Positions 34,019 to 44,433 are shown, counted from the first letter of the stretch. The stretch is DNA of 44,663 nt from Deinococcus sp. Arct2-2 (GCF_004801315.1 NZ_SSNW01000048.1:1-44663), one strand, 5' to 3'. Notes: a model not told the origin generated them from the letters alone. Translations and numbers: made by a program.

Positions 34019-35887
34019 TTAAGCTGGGCCGGGCGTCAACTCTCCACTCGGCGCGGGGCCATCGCCACTGCTGATCGGCGGCACTTCCAGTTCCGGCAAC
34101 AATCCCCCCGCCAACACGGTTCTTACGTCGTCTCCGCTGAGGCTTTCGCGGATCATCAGTTCGTCGGTGAGGCGGTGCAGCACATGAGCATGCTCCGTCA
34201 GCAAAGCGTGGGCGCGGTCGTACTGCGAGTTCAGAATCAGGGCCGTTTCGGTGTCGATGGTCTGGGCCGTGTGATCGCTGTAGTTGCTGGGCTGGGGGCC
34301 AAAGCCGAGGTAATTGCTGCTGTCCTGCGCCAATGCCAGCTGCCCCGCGCCCGACATGCCCCATTCCGTGACCATGCGGCGGGCAATGGAGGTGGCTTTC
34401 TGAAAGTCGTTGGCGGCTCCGGTAGTGACCTGTCCGGTGGCTACATCTTCGGCAGCGTGTCCGGCCAGCGCCACACAAATCAGGTCGAGCAGGGCGGCGC
34501 GGGTATGGTGCATGCGGTCTTCGGGCGTGTACAGCGCCGAACCGAGTGAGCGGCCACGCGGAACGATGGTCAGCTTGTGGGCTTTGTCTGCGTGCGGCAA
34601 CAACTGAGCGGCGAGAGCATGCCCGACTTCGTGGTAGGCGGTCACTTTACGGTCTGCCTCTCTGACCACGAGGCTGCGGCGTTCCGGCCCCATCAGCACC
34701 CGGTCACGCGCCTCATCCACATCCCGCCCCGTAATCCGCGTCCGTCCTTCCCGTGCGGCGAGGAGTGCTGCTTCGTTGAGCAGGTTTTCAAGATCGGCTC
34801 CCACCATGCCTGCGGTTCTTCTGGCGACCAGAGCTAAATCCACGCTGGCATCCAGTGGCTTTTTGCGGGCATGAATCCGCAACACCATTTCCCGCCCCCG
34901 CACATCCGGCGCATCCACGACGACTTGACGGTCAAAGCGTCCGGGTCTGAGCAATGCGGCATCCAAGACATCGGGTCTGTTCGTCGCCGCCAGAATGATC
35001 ACTTCTTGTCCACTGCCGAACCCGTCCATTTCGACGAGGAGTTGATTCAAGGTTTGTTCGCGTTCGTCATTCCCACCTTGCAAGCTCACACCCCGTTTAC
35101 GGCCCACTGCGTCGATTTCATCGATGAACACGATGCAGGGCGCACTCTTTCTGGCTTGTTCGAACAGGTCACGGACACGGGCTGCCCCGACACCGACGAA
35201 CATTTCCACGAAGTCGGAACCGGAGATGGAGTAATAGGGCACTTTGGCTTCTCCTGCGACGGCTTTAGCTAAAAGTGTCTTACCGCTGCCGGGGGGGCCA
35301 ACCAAGAGGACGCCGTGGGGAATCCGTGCGCCGAGTTGGTGGTAGCGCTCGGGGTGGCGCAGGAATTCGACGACTTCTTGCAGGTCTTGCTTGGCTTCGT
35401 CGCATCCGGCCACATCGGCAAAGGTCTGTTTGATCTGGCCCTCCGCGATCACTGCCGCCTTGGATTTCCCAAATTGGCTGGCCGCATCGGTACCGCCGCC
35501 TTGCCGCCCACGCAGCAGCAGCACGATCAGGCCGCCGATCAGGGCCAACGTGAGCAGCGCACTGATGATCGTGAGGGCGCTGATGCGGGACGCCTGCGCG
35601 TAGGTCACATTGACGCCCGCCGCCTGCATGTTGGTCAGGGCAATGGCGGGATCGGCGGCCACGGTGCGCGTGCGGTACTCACGCCCGTTGTCCAGCACGC
35701 CGGTAATGGCCGCCGTATTGTTCTGAAACGACACGACTGCCGTTTGCACCGTGCCGTTTTTGAGGGCGTCGGTAAATTCGGTGAGCGGCAAATCGCTGCC
35801 CCGGCCACGCGGAGTCACGATGCTGATGAGCAGCAGCACGGCCACGACGCTGGCCGCCAAGCCCCATGCCCACGAGGGGCGCTTCAC
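34019..35887 (-). CDS. ftsH: ATP-dependent zinc metalloprotease FtsH
   Basis: FtsH is a membrane-anchored AAA+ protease degrading misfolded and regulatory proteins. Starting at the GTG at 35887 (VKRPSWAWG), a first membrane segment (~8-24) is followed by a ~90-residue external domain and a second segment ([18 protein letters not shown]). Walker A is GPPGSGKT, Walker [11 protein letters not shown], the second region of homology [21 protein letters not shown], here cited as [10 protein letters not shown] plus RPGRFDR, the zinc site HEVGH, and the third ligand lies in AANDFQKAT. An ATG at 35962 would add 25 residues before the first segment; TAGACT sits just before it, so a leaderless longer form is possible. 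It is divergent from dnaK and shares its regulatory region. Confidence 0.95.
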   Translation of the reverse strand: MKRPSWAWGLAASVVAVLLLISIVTPRGRGSDLPLTEFTDALKNGTVQTAVVSFQNNTAAITGVLDNGREYRTRTVAADPAIALTNMQAAGVNVTYAQASRISALTIISALLTLALIGGLIVLLLRGRQGGGTDAASQFGKSKAAVIAEGQIKQTFADVAGCDEAKQDLQEVVEFLRHPERYHQLGARIPHGVLLVGPPGSGKTLLAKAVAGEAKVPYYSISGSDFVEMFVGVGAARVRDLFEQARKSAPCIVFIDEIDAVGRKRGVSLQGGNDEREQTLNQLLVEMDGFGSGQEVIILAATNRPDVLDAALLRPGRFDRQVVVDAPDVRGREMVLRIHARKKPLDASVDLALVARRTAGMVGADLENLLNEAALLAAREGRTRITGRDVDEARDRVLMGPERRSLVVREADRKVTAYHEVGHALAAQLLPHADKAHKLTIVPRGRSLGSALYTPEDRMHHTRAALLDLICVALAGHAAEDVATGQVTTGAANDFQKATSIARRMVTEWGMSGAGQLALAQDSSNYLGFGPQPSNYSDHTAQTIDTETALILNSQYDRAHALLTEHAHVLHRLTDELMIRESLSGDDVRTVLAGGLLPELEVPPISSGDGPAPSGELTPGPA

Positions 35888-36043
35888 TGTTCCGGCCTCT
35901 GCGAATGAGACCTCGCAGGGAGGGGGTTGCACATCTGTTGGCTGACCACAGGCGACATGCATCAGTCTATGCCGACAGCGCAGGGTAAGTATGGAAGAAA
36001 AGGGGGAAAGTTTCGGATAAGCTCACTCTTCACTCCATCTTGA

Positions 36044-36066
36044 AGTTGAGCGCACTACACTCAACT
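36044..36066. promoter_or_regulatory. HAIR-like HspR operator upstream of dnaK
   Basis: AGTTGAG-N9-CTCAACT contains TTGAG-N9-CTCAA, the core of the HspR-associated inverted repeat (CTTGAGT-N7-ACTCAAG). It lies directly upstream of the dnaK -35 and between the divergent ftsH and dnaK genes, so HspR could control both. Confidence 0.7.
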
Positions 36067-36069
36067 CTA

Positions 36070-36098
36070 TTGACTGTTCTGAACTGTGGCCCTATGAT
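36070..36098 (+). promoter_or_regulatory. dnaK promoter
   Basis: TTGACT (36070-36075) and TATGAT (36093-36098) are spaced 17 nt apart, a near-consensus vegetative promoter. The predicted start leaves a ~58-nt leader ending in AAGGAG before the ATG. Confidence 0.75.
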
Positions 36099-36162
36099 GA
36101 TCCAAGTTTAGAACTGCTGTTCTTGCAGCGGCAGAATCTTATCCATTCAAGGAGTCACATAC

Positions 36163-38049
<1,887 letters not shown>

Positions 38050-38087
38050 GCGCTCCGTCCAACCCGCAACCCATGCAGGACAGACCA

Positions 38088-38123
38088 AGGGGAGAGGACG
38101 GCCTACACGCCACCCTCTCCCCT
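38088..38123 (+). terminator. Hairpin between dnaK and grpE
   Basis: AGGGGAGAGG pairs with CCTCTCCCCT around a 16-nt loop, 38 nt after the dnaK stop. There is no T-run, so it may be a partial terminator or an mRNA-processing/stability element that makes dnaK more abundant than grpE. Confidence 0.5.
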
Positions 38124-38180
38124 ATTGACTGCCGCCGCACCCTACACTGACGCCTAATGTTCCGCAGACGAGGTAAACCC

Positions 38181-38855
38181 ATGACCCAGAACGACGACAC
38201 CAACAATGCCCCGAAAGAAGCACCGACCAAAGAAGCCAAGACGATTGATATGGACGGCTTGGATATTCCAGAAAGCGACACCGACAACATGGAAGAGGAT
38301 GTCGAATTGATGGACGCTGACTTGATGGACGAGGAAGGCGGCTTTCCCGGCATGGACGCCGATTCTCTAGATGCTGGCATGTTCGGGCAAGTGCAGGAAA
38401 TGATGGCGAAGCTGCAACAGGCCGACGAGCTGGAGAAGGAAAACGCCGACTTGAAAGGCCGATTGGCCCGCCTCGCTGCCGACTTCGAGAGCCAGCGCCG
38501 CCGCTTGCAGGGTGAAGTAGACGCCGCGCAGGGTCAGGGCATTGCCAAGGCCGCCGAAAGCCTGATGCCCGTGTACGACGACCTTGACCGCGCCGTGAGC
38601 ATGGGCGTGGGCGACCCCACCAAGCTGATTCCGGGCATGCAGGCGGTGCAGGCGACCATGCTGCGCGTGTTTGGCGGGCTGGGCCTAGAAGTGACCGGGC
38701 GCGAGGGCGAGACCTTCGATCCCCAGTGGCACGAGGCGCTGCAAGTGGTACCCGGCGACGCCGACGACATCATCGTGCAGGTCTATCAACTCGGCTTCCG
38801 CATGGGAGACCGCCTCGTGCGGCCCGCCCGCGTGGTGGTCAGCAAGCAGGGCTGA
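38181..38855 (+). CDS. grpE: Nucleotide exchange factor GrpE
   Basis: GrpE releases ADP from DnaK. I chose the ATG at 38181 because GAGG stands 7 nt upstream; the ATG at 38157 would be a leaderless alternative (TACACT 8 nt before it). The first ~70 residues are strikingly acidic and Met-rich (NMEEDVELMDADLMDEEGG). A long coiled coil follows (QEMMAKLQQADELEKENADL). The conserved head domain is LMPVYDDLDRA, then FDPQWHEALQVVPG and VYQLGFRMGDRLVRPARVVV. The product is ~224 aa. Confidence 0.95.
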   Translation: MTQNDDTNNAPKEAPTKEAKTIDMDGLDIPESDTDNMEEDVELMDADLMDEEGGFPGMDADSLDAGMFGQVQEMMAKLQQADELEKENADLKGRLARLAADFESQRRRLQGEVDAAQGQGIAKAAESLMPVYDDLDRAVSMGVGDPTKLIPGMQAVQATMLRVFGGLGLEVTGREGETFDPQWHEALQVVPGDADDIIVQVYQLGFRMGDRLVRPARVVVSKQG

Positions 38856-38862
38856 AACCGCT

Positions 38863-39111
38863 ATGACTGCCCCCGATTCCATGCCTTCCGACCCCATGCA
38901 CGGCGTCACGTTGGCGCAGATTCTAGAGCGGTTGGTAGACGCTTACGGCTGGGAAGGCATGGCAGACCGAGTCCCCGTGCGCTGCTTCGAGCTGAACCCC
39001 AGCATGCAGAGCAGCCTGAAATTCCTGCGCCGGACGCCTTGGGCGCGGGCCAAAGTGGAAGCCCTGTATCTGGAATTGGTGCTGGGCGGGGCCGGGTTTA
39101 CGGGGCGGTAA
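38863..39111 (+). CDS. VF530/DUF2132-family small protein (82 aa)
   Basis: The core, DPMHGVTLAQILERLVDAYGW, continues with MADRVPVRCFELNPSMQSS, LKFLRRTPWAR and KVEALYLEL. I recognise this as the VF530/DUF2132 family, small helical proteins proposed to bind DNA. The start is 7 bp after the grpE stop; ATG at 38881 is an alternative. The Shine-Dalgarno is weak, so translation probably depends on grpE. Its function and its place in a chaperone cluster are unexplained. Confidence 0.85.
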   Translation: MTAPDSMPSDPMHGVTLAQILERLVDAYGWEGMADRVPVRCFELNPSMQSSLKFLRRTPWARAKVEALYLELVLGGAGFTGR

Positions 39112-39118
39112 GGGAGTC

Positions 39119-39336
39119 GCTGCGCTCACTTCCCCCCTCTGCTAGCGCAGCTCTGCGGGTCCCAGCCTCCCCCGCAAGGGGGGAGGAGCGAAAACAAAAT
39201 CTTCTCTACAGCCCTCAATTACGTGTTCAGAGAGTTGGTTTAGCTGGCGTAATACGAAGAGAACATCGTTTCCTTGAGCTTTTACTCCCTCTCCCCTTGC
39301 GGGGGAGGGTTGGGGAGGGGGGTAAGTGAGCGCAGC
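39119..39336. repeat. MITE-like element with ~22-bp terminal inverted repeats
   Basis: GCTGCGCTCACTTCCCCCC at 39119 returns inverted at the right end (39315-39336, GGGGGGTAAGTGAGCGCAGC). The similarity continues inward: CTCCCCCGCAAGGGG on the left versus CCCCTTGCGGGGGAG on the right. Arms of ~65-75 bp flank an ~80-bp AT-richer centre without an ORF. It fills most of the 369-bp gap between the VF530 gene and dnaJ; the remainder (39337-39480) holds the dnaJ leader with AGGAG and no clear promoter. A non-autonomous mobile element is plausible; no transposase is near. Confidence 0.7.
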
Positions 39337-39480
39337 AATTGCTGTTCTCCAGGCGACTTGCCAAAACCAACAACCCTTATAGGCAGTCCCTAACAGCATA
39401 GCCCCCCGAATCTAAACAGATCAGCGCCTTAGACCCTTGGACACTCACGCTCTCGCAGACTTCAAAAGGAGACGCCCCAC

Positions 39481-40419
39481 ATGGCCTACAAAGACTATTA
39501 CGACGTGCTGGGCGTGTCCCGCAGTTCATCCGACGCCGACATAAAAACCGCTTACCGCAAGATGGCCAAGCAGTTTCATCCCGACAAGAACGCGGGCGAC
39601 GCGGCTTCGGGCGAGAAATTTAAGGAAATTGGCGAGGCGTATGCCGTGCTGAGCGACCCCGAAAAACGCAAGGTGTACGACCAATTTGGGCATACCGGAC
39701 AGGTGCCGCCCGGCTACAGCAGCGGCGGCGGCTTTCAGGGCGGAGATTTTGCGGGCTTCGATGCCAGCCAGTTCAGCGATTTTTTTCAGGGCTTGTTTGG
39801 CGGCGCGGGTGGGCGGCGGCCCGGTGGCGGCGGGGCATCTGGCATGGGCGGGGCAGGCTTTCCCGGCGGCACTCAGGTAAATCTGGAAGACCTGTTGGGC
39901 GGCGTGGGCGGTACGCAAGGCAGACGCTTTGTTCAAAACGTGGAAGGCGAATTGCAGGTCACGTTGGCCGAGGCCTTCTCCGGCTCCGATGAAGTGATCA
40001 ATGTGGACGGCAAACGCCTGAGCCTGCGCGTTCCTCCCGGCACCCGCGACGGCGCTCGGCTGCGGCTGGCGGGGCAAGGGCCGGGCGGCGGCGATATTCT
40101 CCTCACCATCCGGGTGCTGGAAGATGGCCGCTTCGATCTGGACGGCGACGACCTGACCACCAGTGCCGAAGTGCCCGCCCCTGTGGCCGCGCTGGGCGGA
40201 GACATTACGGTGCAAACGCTGAACGGCAAAGGCAAACTGAGCGTGCCACCCGGCAGCAGCGGCGGCCAACGCATGAGGTTGCGCGGGCAAGGCTGGCCCA
40301 AAAAGGAAGGCGGGCGCGGCGACCTGTATGTGCGCCTGAATATCACGCTGCCCAAAACGCTGACCGATGAGGAAAAGGAGTTGTACCGGAAGTTGCGGGA
40401 GTTGCGGAAAGAGGGCTGA
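39481..40419 (+). CDS. dnaJ: DnaJ-type co-chaperone without zinc finger (type II)
   Basis: The J-domain (1-68) has the HPD motif in KQFHPDKNAG. A Gly/Phe-rich region (about 75-135) leads directly into the two C-terminal beta-domains, VEGELQVTLAEAFSG onward. The four CxxCxGxG repeats of classical DnaJ are absent, as in Thermus DnaJ and CbpA. It stimulates DnaK ATPase and delivers clients. AGGAG stands 9-10 nt before the ATG. Separation from grpE by a repeat element suggests its own promoter, which I could not locate. Confidence 0.95.
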   Translation: MAYKDYYDVLGVSRSSSDADIKTAYRKMAKQFHPDKNAGDAASGEKFKEIGEAYAVLSDPEKRKVYDQFGHTGQVPPGYSSGGGFQGGDFAGFDASQFSDFFQGLFGGAGGRRPGGGGASGMGGAGFPGGTQVNLEDLLGGVGGTQGRRFVQNVEGELQVTLAEAFSGSDEVINVDGKRLSLRVPPGTRDGARLRLAGQGPGGGDILLTIRVLEDGRFDLDGDDLTTSAEVPAPVAALGGDITVQTLNGKGKLSVPPGSSGGQRMRLRGQGWPKKEGGRGDLYVRLNITLPKTLTDEEKELYRKLRELRKEG

Positions 40420-40443
40420 CCCGAAAAAGCGACTGGCTTGGGC

Positions 40444-40473
40444 TTGACTCTTGGCCCCGCACCTGCGTAACTA
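40444..40473 (+). promoter_or_regulatory. Promoter of the RhtB/LysE-type exporter (leaderless)
   Basis: TTGACT (40444-40449) and TAACTA (40468-40473) are spaced 18 nt apart, and the -10 ends 6 nt before the ATG. Transcription would start at or beside the A of the ATG. Confidence 0.55.
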
Positions 40474-40479
40474 CACCCT

Positions 40480-41115
40480 ATGCCCGATCTGTCTTCGCTG
40501 GCCCTGTTTGCCGTCGCCGCCCTCGCGCTGCTGATTATTCCCGGCCCTGCCGTGCTGTACATCGTGGCCCGTTCGGCACATCAGGGGCGGCGGGCGGGGT
40601 TGCTGTCGGTGCTGGGCGTGCAAACAGGCGGGCTGGTGCATGTGCTGGCAGCCACCGTTGGTCTTTCGGCCATCGTATTGTCGTCGGCGGTGCTGTTCAG
40701 CGCCCTCAAATATCTAGGGGCCGCATACCTGATCTACATCGGCATTCGCACGCTGCTGGCGCGGGATGAGGAAACAGATACCGAGATTCCTGTTCCTAAA
40801 GTTCAGTCTATGAAGCAGCTTTTTTGGCAAGGCGCACTCATCAACGCGCTAAATCCCAAAACGGCGCTGTTTTTTCTGGCCTTCCTGCCGCAGTTTATTC
40901 ACCCGGAGCGCGGCCCGGTGGCCCTGCAAACCCTGACCTTTGGCCTCTTGTTCCTGTGTTTGGCCGTGTGCAGCGACGGGATGTACGCCTTACTAGGCGG
41001 CAGCTTGGGCGCGAAGCTGCGCGGGAGTCCCCGATTTGCACGGCGGCAGAAATACGTGACAGGCGGCATTTACATTGCGCTGGGTGTGGGAACGGCGACG
41101 GTAGGGCAGAAGTAA
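40480..41115 (+). CDS. RhtB/LeuE-type amino-acid exporter (LysE superfamily)
   Basis: The 211-aa protein has about six membrane helices and the RhtB signature IIPGPAVLYIVARSAHQGRRAG followed by GVQTGGLVHVLAATVG, plus FWQGALINALNPKTALFFLAF. This phrase set belongs to the RhtB/LeuE branch (homoserine, threonine, leucine export), distinct from the ArgO-like exporter at 26 kb. The substrate cannot be fixed from sequence. A strong terminator follows. Confidence 0.9.
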   Translation: MPDLSSLALFAVAALALLIIPGPAVLYIVARSAHQGRRAGLLSVLGVQTGGLVHVLAATVGLSAIVLSSAVLFSALKYLGAAYLIYIGIRTLLARDEETDTEIPVPKVQSMKQLFWQGALINALNPKTALFFLAFLPQFIHPERGPVALQTLTFGLLFLCLAVCSDGMYALLGGSLGAKLRGSPRFARRQKYVTGGIYIALGVGTATVGQK

Positions 41116-41128
41116 AGGCAGAACAACA

Positions 41129-41166
41129 AGGGGGCCACTTCTCCACACCGGAAGAGTGGCCCTTTT
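41129..41166 (+). terminator. Terminator between the exporter and the CBS-domain gene
   Basis: AAGGGGGCCACT and AGTGGCCCTTTT form a long stem with a T4 tail on the plus strand. It lies between two convergent genes and can work in both directions. Confidence 0.85.
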
Positions 41167-41181
41167 GACTTGCCGTAACAC

Positions 41182-41604
41182 TCAGATTGTGGGCTGACTG
41201 ATGCCTTGAAGCGCCTGCTCGTCGGCGCGGCCTGTGGCGTTGGTGGCGAGGTCGGCAAGCGACACGATACCCACCACCTTGCCGCCCTCGGTAATCGGCA
41301 GGCGGCGCAACTGGCGGTTCGACATCTCCTGCGCGGCGTCCTGCACGCTGCTACTGGCGTTCATCGTGAACACGTTGTCGCTGGCATAGTCGGTAATGGC
41401 GCTGCCCAGATCGTGCCCATACGCCACCGCCCGGATCACGATGTCGCGGTCGGTCACGATTCCGGTCAGGCGTTCGCCGTCCATGATCAGCACGTTGCCG
41501 ATGTCCTGTTCGCGCATCAGGCTGGCGACTTCCTTGAGGGTCGCGCCGCCGTCTACGGTGGTCAGGTCACGGGTCATGATGTCTCGTAAGGTCAGTTGCG
41601 TCAT
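41182..41604 (-). CDS. CBS-domain pair protein (140 aa)
   Basis: Starting at the ATG at 41604, the protein is two CBS domains: IMTRDLTTVDGGATLKEVA, then GIVTDRDIVIRAVA, and FTMNASSSVQDAAQEM with LRRLPITEGGKVVGIVSLAD. Such Bateman modules bind adenine nucleotides and act as energy or redox sensors. No effector domain is attached, so it probably acts on another protein. TACGGT lies 6 nt before the ATG with no Shine-Dalgarno, so a leaderless mRNA is likely. Confidence 0.92.
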   Translation of the reverse strand: MTQLTLRDIMTRDLTTVDGGATLKEVASLMREQDIGNVLIMDGERLTGIVTDRDIVIRAVAYGHDLGSAITDYASDNVFTMNASSSVQDAAQEMSNRQLRRLPITEGGKVVGIVSLADLATNATGRADEQALQGISQPTI

Positions 41605-41714
41605 GGGTGTACCGTACTTGCCGCACAGTTGGCGACGGTGGGAACGACATAAAGGCGGCTTGTGTAGGCTTTCAAGCTTTGAGCGGGTCATGACAGACCA
41701 AATAGCCACACAGC

Positions 41715-41746
41715 AGCAGAGGCCAACGCTGGGGCTGGCCTCTGCT
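41715..41746. terminator. 11-bp perfect hairpin downstream of the subtilase gene
   Basis: AGCAGAGGCCA and TGGCCTCTGCT are perfectly complementary with a 10-nt loop. It lies in the 303-bp gap 41605-41907 and is probably a terminator for the minus-strand subtilase, though the T-run is weak. Confidence 0.5.
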
Positions 41747-41781
41747 TACTAATTTGGACGAATCTAGGGTGTTGCTGCCCT

Positions 41782-41852
41782 ATACGAATTCCGTCCAATT
41801 CCCGGACACCCAGAACACCACAGGGTGTCCGTCCATCTCCCAGAATTCGTAT
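41782..41852. repeat. Nested double inverted repeat (71 bp)
   Basis: An outer pair ATACGAATTC/GAATTCGTAT encloses an inner pair CGGACACCC/GGGTGTCCG. The spacers between outer and inner arms are themselves near-direct repeats (GTCCAATTCCC, GTCCATCTCCC). It could form a cruciform or a two-stem RNA. No coding potential is seen. Confidence 0.7.
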
Positions 41853-41874
41853 CTCTTCCCACTCGCTTTGCTCG

Positions 41875-41903
41875 GATTGAATCCCACAAACCGGGACTCA
41901 ATC
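41875..41903 (-). terminator. Hairpin immediately after the subtilase stop codon
   Basis: GATTGA-TCCC and GGGA-TCAATC form a 10-bp stem with one mismatch and a 7-nt loop, 5 nt after the stop at 41908. It is probably the first terminator or a 3' stabiliser of the subtilase mRNA. Confidence 0.5.
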
Positions 41904-41907
41904 GGAA

Positions 41908-44433
41908 TTACTTCATCAGCCATTCAAAGCTGGTCTTGATCAGGGCGCTGCGGCTGCTGGGCGTCAGGCCTTCCAGACCGAAGCCCATATTCACGGTGCG
42001 GTAAGCGCCCGCGTTGTTGATGACGATGGCTCCGGCGTTTTCGTTCACGTTTTGGGCCGTGACGCGGGGGCGCTGGGTAGGCTGCTGGCCGCCAAGAACC
42101 TGATTCAAGATGCCGCCGATGATGTTGGCCGCGAGTTTTTCCACGAGGCCGCGAGGGTCTTGCACCTTCTGGGTGGCGCGGTTGCGGTTGGGGTCGACGC
42201 GGATGCTCTGGGCCGTGATGGTTCCTGCAGTGGCCCCAGCGGTTCCCCAGCCTGCCACTGTGCTGCTGCCGTTCAGGTCAGCGATCACGTCGGGGTAAAA
42301 CTGGTTGGCGGCGCTGCCCTGCGCGTTCAGGGTAAAGGCGGTGCTGCCGAAGGCTCCAGCCGTGACAAACTTGGCGGTGCCGCTGCTGTCGGCCACAAAG
42401 CGGGTTTTCAGCGTGGCGCGGTAGAAGTCGCTGGCCCCGATGTCGTAGCCCACGTCTTGCCCGGTCAGCAGCAAGTTGCCGCCGCCTGCAAGGTACTGGC
42501 GCAGGGTGTTCTGGTCGGCGGCAGTCAGGGTGTTCTGATACTGCTCGCCAGTGGCCCACAGCACCACGTCGTAGGTCTTCATTTCACTCAGGGGAATCGC
42601 GCCCATGGTCTGCACGTCCCAGCGGAAGGCAGAAGCGGCATTGGCTTTCACGGCGTCGCGCAGGGCCGCCGTGACATCTGCGCCCTGACCCATATCGTCA
42701 TCGACAAGCAGCACGGTGGGCTTTTTGCCGCCGCCACTGGGTGCGGGTGCAGGCGTGGGGGCCGGAGCGGGCGTGGGTGAGGGCGCAGTGCCGGGGCGAG
42801 CTTTGATGAAGCAGCCCTTGCGGACGCCCGCTGCCGGATCGGTACCCCACTCGGCTACCGTGCAGTTGAAACCGTCGGTGGCCACACCGGAAATGTATTT
42901 GCCGTTGGTGCCGAACACGGCGTCTCGCTGGCCGCTGAAATCGCACTTGGAGCCCTCGATGGCGCAGAGGGTGTACCCGGCTGGCCCGGTGGGAGCGGCA
43001 GCTGGGGGCGCAGGTGTAGGCGTCGGGGTGGGTGTAGGCGTTGGCGTTGGTGTAGGAGCGGGTGGAGGTGTGGGGGTAGGCGTCGGAGTCGGGGTGGGTG
43101 CAGGAGCAGGAGCGCCCGCATTTACGCCCAGTTTGCCCAGTGCGCCGGGCACGCTGATCAGGCCGTAGCCCACGTTGTTGTTTTTGCTGCCCGCGTTGCT
43201 GGCGCTGGTATACAGGGCGTTCTTAATCGCGTCTACGCCTGTGCCGGGTTTGGCGCTCAGCATCAGGGCCACCGCGCCCGCTGCAATAGGGCTGGCCTGA
43301 GAAGAGCCGCTGAGTGCGCCGTATTGTCCGTTGGGGAAGGAACTGGTAATGGCGACGCCGGGCGCGGCGATGTCAGGCTTGATGAACACGCCGTTGATCG
43401 CGCCTTGCCACGCCACCGGGCCACGGCTGCTGAAGCTGGCGACTTGGCCGTTTTGATCGACTGCGCCTACACCCACCGCGTCGGGCAGGTTGCCGGGGCT
43501 GCCGGTACTGCCGCTGGCGGGGCCAAAGTTACCGATGGCGAACACCGGAACCACGCCCGCTTTGATCATGTTCTGCACGGGCACGATGAATTCATCGAAG
43601 GTGCCGGGGATGCCGAGGCTCATGTTCACCACGTCGGCCCCGTCGTCGGTATCGGCGTTGTTGTCTGGGTCAAGGACATATTGCATTCCGGCAATGACCT
43701 GTGCAAACGTGCCTTCATTGTTGGGCAGCACCAGCGCACTGATGATTTTGGCGCTGGGAGCTACGCCCACCGTGTCGCCTACCAGCAGGCCCGCCGTGTG
43801 CGTACCGTGGTTAGAAGAATCGCGGGGCTGCGTGCCGATCCGGTCTCCGGCAGCATTGAATTCGGCAAACGACAAAATCTTGCCGTTCAGTTGAGGATGA
43901 GAGGCGTCCACGCCGCTGTCGAGGTGCCCGATACGGATGCCCTGACCCTTGAATCCGGCGGCCCACGCCTGCGGCGCACCAATGCTCTGGAGGTGCCAAG
44001 GCGTTCCGGCAGGGGCAGAAGCCGCGCTGAGGGCCACCGCTTTAGGAATCTGCACCTTAAAGTTCTCGAACACGTCGGAGACGAAGGGCAGCAAGGCCAA
44101 AGCGCGGGCCTGCACCGGGGTCATGGGCAGATAGACGCTCTGATCGAGCCACAGTTGGGTGGCCCGGCCCGACGCGATGGCCTGATTCAGAAACCCGGCG
44201 GCGGGGCCGACCTGTGCAATTTTGCTGCTCAGTTGGGTACGCAGGTTCTTGAACAGGGCGCGGCCCCGCTCATCGTTGGCGACCTTAAAGCGCACGATTA
44301 CGCCTACCTGCGTCTGGTCACCCTTTTTGGCCCGCGCCAGCAATGTAGGAGAGAGGCCCGCCGCCTCCGCCGTAGAGACGCCGCCCAAAGCGAGGGCCGC
44401 GCCGAGCATCATCATTCGGGTCAACTTATTCAT
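41908..44433 (-). CDS. Secreted S8 subtilisin-like protease with Pro-Thr linkers and C-terminal domains (841 aa)
   Basis: A signal peptide (cleaved near residue 25) precedes an inhibitor-like prodomain (~30-140). The peptidase domain has Asp172 (HLDSGVDASHP), His209 (SSNHGTHTAG), the oxyanion Asn302 (FAIGNFGP) and Ser378 (SGSSQASP, where most relatives read GTSMASP). A first Pro/Thr repeat linker (~440-485) leads to a ~60-residue four-Cys domain (YTLCAIEGSKCDFSGQRDAV, then TVAEWGTD). A second Pro/Ala linker precedes a ~230-residue domain starting PTVLLVDDDMG, which resembles GATase1/ThuA-like folds. Extracellular proteolysis for nutrient uptake or envelope turnover is likely. TAGGCT lies 6 nt before the ATG and there is no Shine-Dalgarno. 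Confidence 0.93.
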   Translation of the reverse strand: MNKLTRMMMLGAALALGGVSTAEAAGLSPTLLARAKKGDQTQVGVIVRFKVANDERGRALFKNLRTQLSSKIAQVGPAAGFLNQAIASGRATQLWLDQSVYLPMTPVQARALALLPFVSDVFENFKVQIPKAVALSAASAPAGTPWHLQSIGAPQAWAAGFKGQGIRIGHLDSGVDASHPQLNGKILSFAEFNAAGDRIGTQPRDSSNHGTHTAGLLVGDTVGVAPSAKIISALVLPNNEGTFAQVIAGMQYVLDPDNNADTDDGADVVNMSLGIPGTFDEFIVPVQNMIKAGVVPVFAIGNFGPASGSTGSPGNLPDAVGVGAVDQNGQVASFSSRGPVAWQGAINGVFIKPDIAAPGVAITSSFPNGQYGALSGSSQASPIAAGAVALMLSAKPGTGVDAIKNALYTSASNAGSKNNNVGYGLISVPGALGKLGVNAGAPAPAPTPTPTPTPTPPPAPTPTPTPTPTPTPTPAPPAAAPTGPAGYTLCAIEGSKCDFSGQRDAVFGTNGKYISGVATDGFNCTVAEWGTDPAAGVRKGCFIKARPGTAPSPTPAPAPTPAPAPSGGGKKPTVLLVDDDMGQGADVTAALRDAVKANAASAFRWDVQTMGAIPLSEMKTYDVVLWATGEQYQNTLTAADQNTLRQYLAGGGNLLLTGQDVGYDIGASDFYRATLKTRFVADSSGTAKFVTAGAFGSTAFTLNAQGSAANQFYPDVIADLNGSSTVAGWGTAGATAGTITAQSIRVDPNRNRATQKVQDPRGLVEKLAANIIGGILNQVLGGQQPTQRPRVTAQNVNENAGAIVINNAGAYRTVNMGFGLEGLTPSSRSALIKTSFEWLMK
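43013..43105. repeat. Imperfect 6-bp tandem repeats encoding Pro-Thr linker
   Basis: GGTGTA/GGCGTC/GGGGTG-type hexamers repeat for ~90 bp and encode the Pro-Thr dipeptide linker of the subtilase. Such tracts are prone to length change. Confidence 0.8.

Noticed and set aside
35888..35962. 25-residue N-terminal extension of FtsH
   Set aside because: It holds two Cys and several Pro residues ahead of the first membrane segment and is unlike FtsH N-termini; kept only as an alternative because of the -10-like TAGACT before its ATG.
36100..36162. RNA thermometer in the dnaK leader
   Set aside because: The short CTGC/GCAG pairing does not sequester the AAGGAG; the HAIR element explains heat control better.
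43013..43105. CRISPR-like periodic repeat
   Set aside because: The period is 6 bp with no spacers, and it encodes the Pro-Thr linker in frame.
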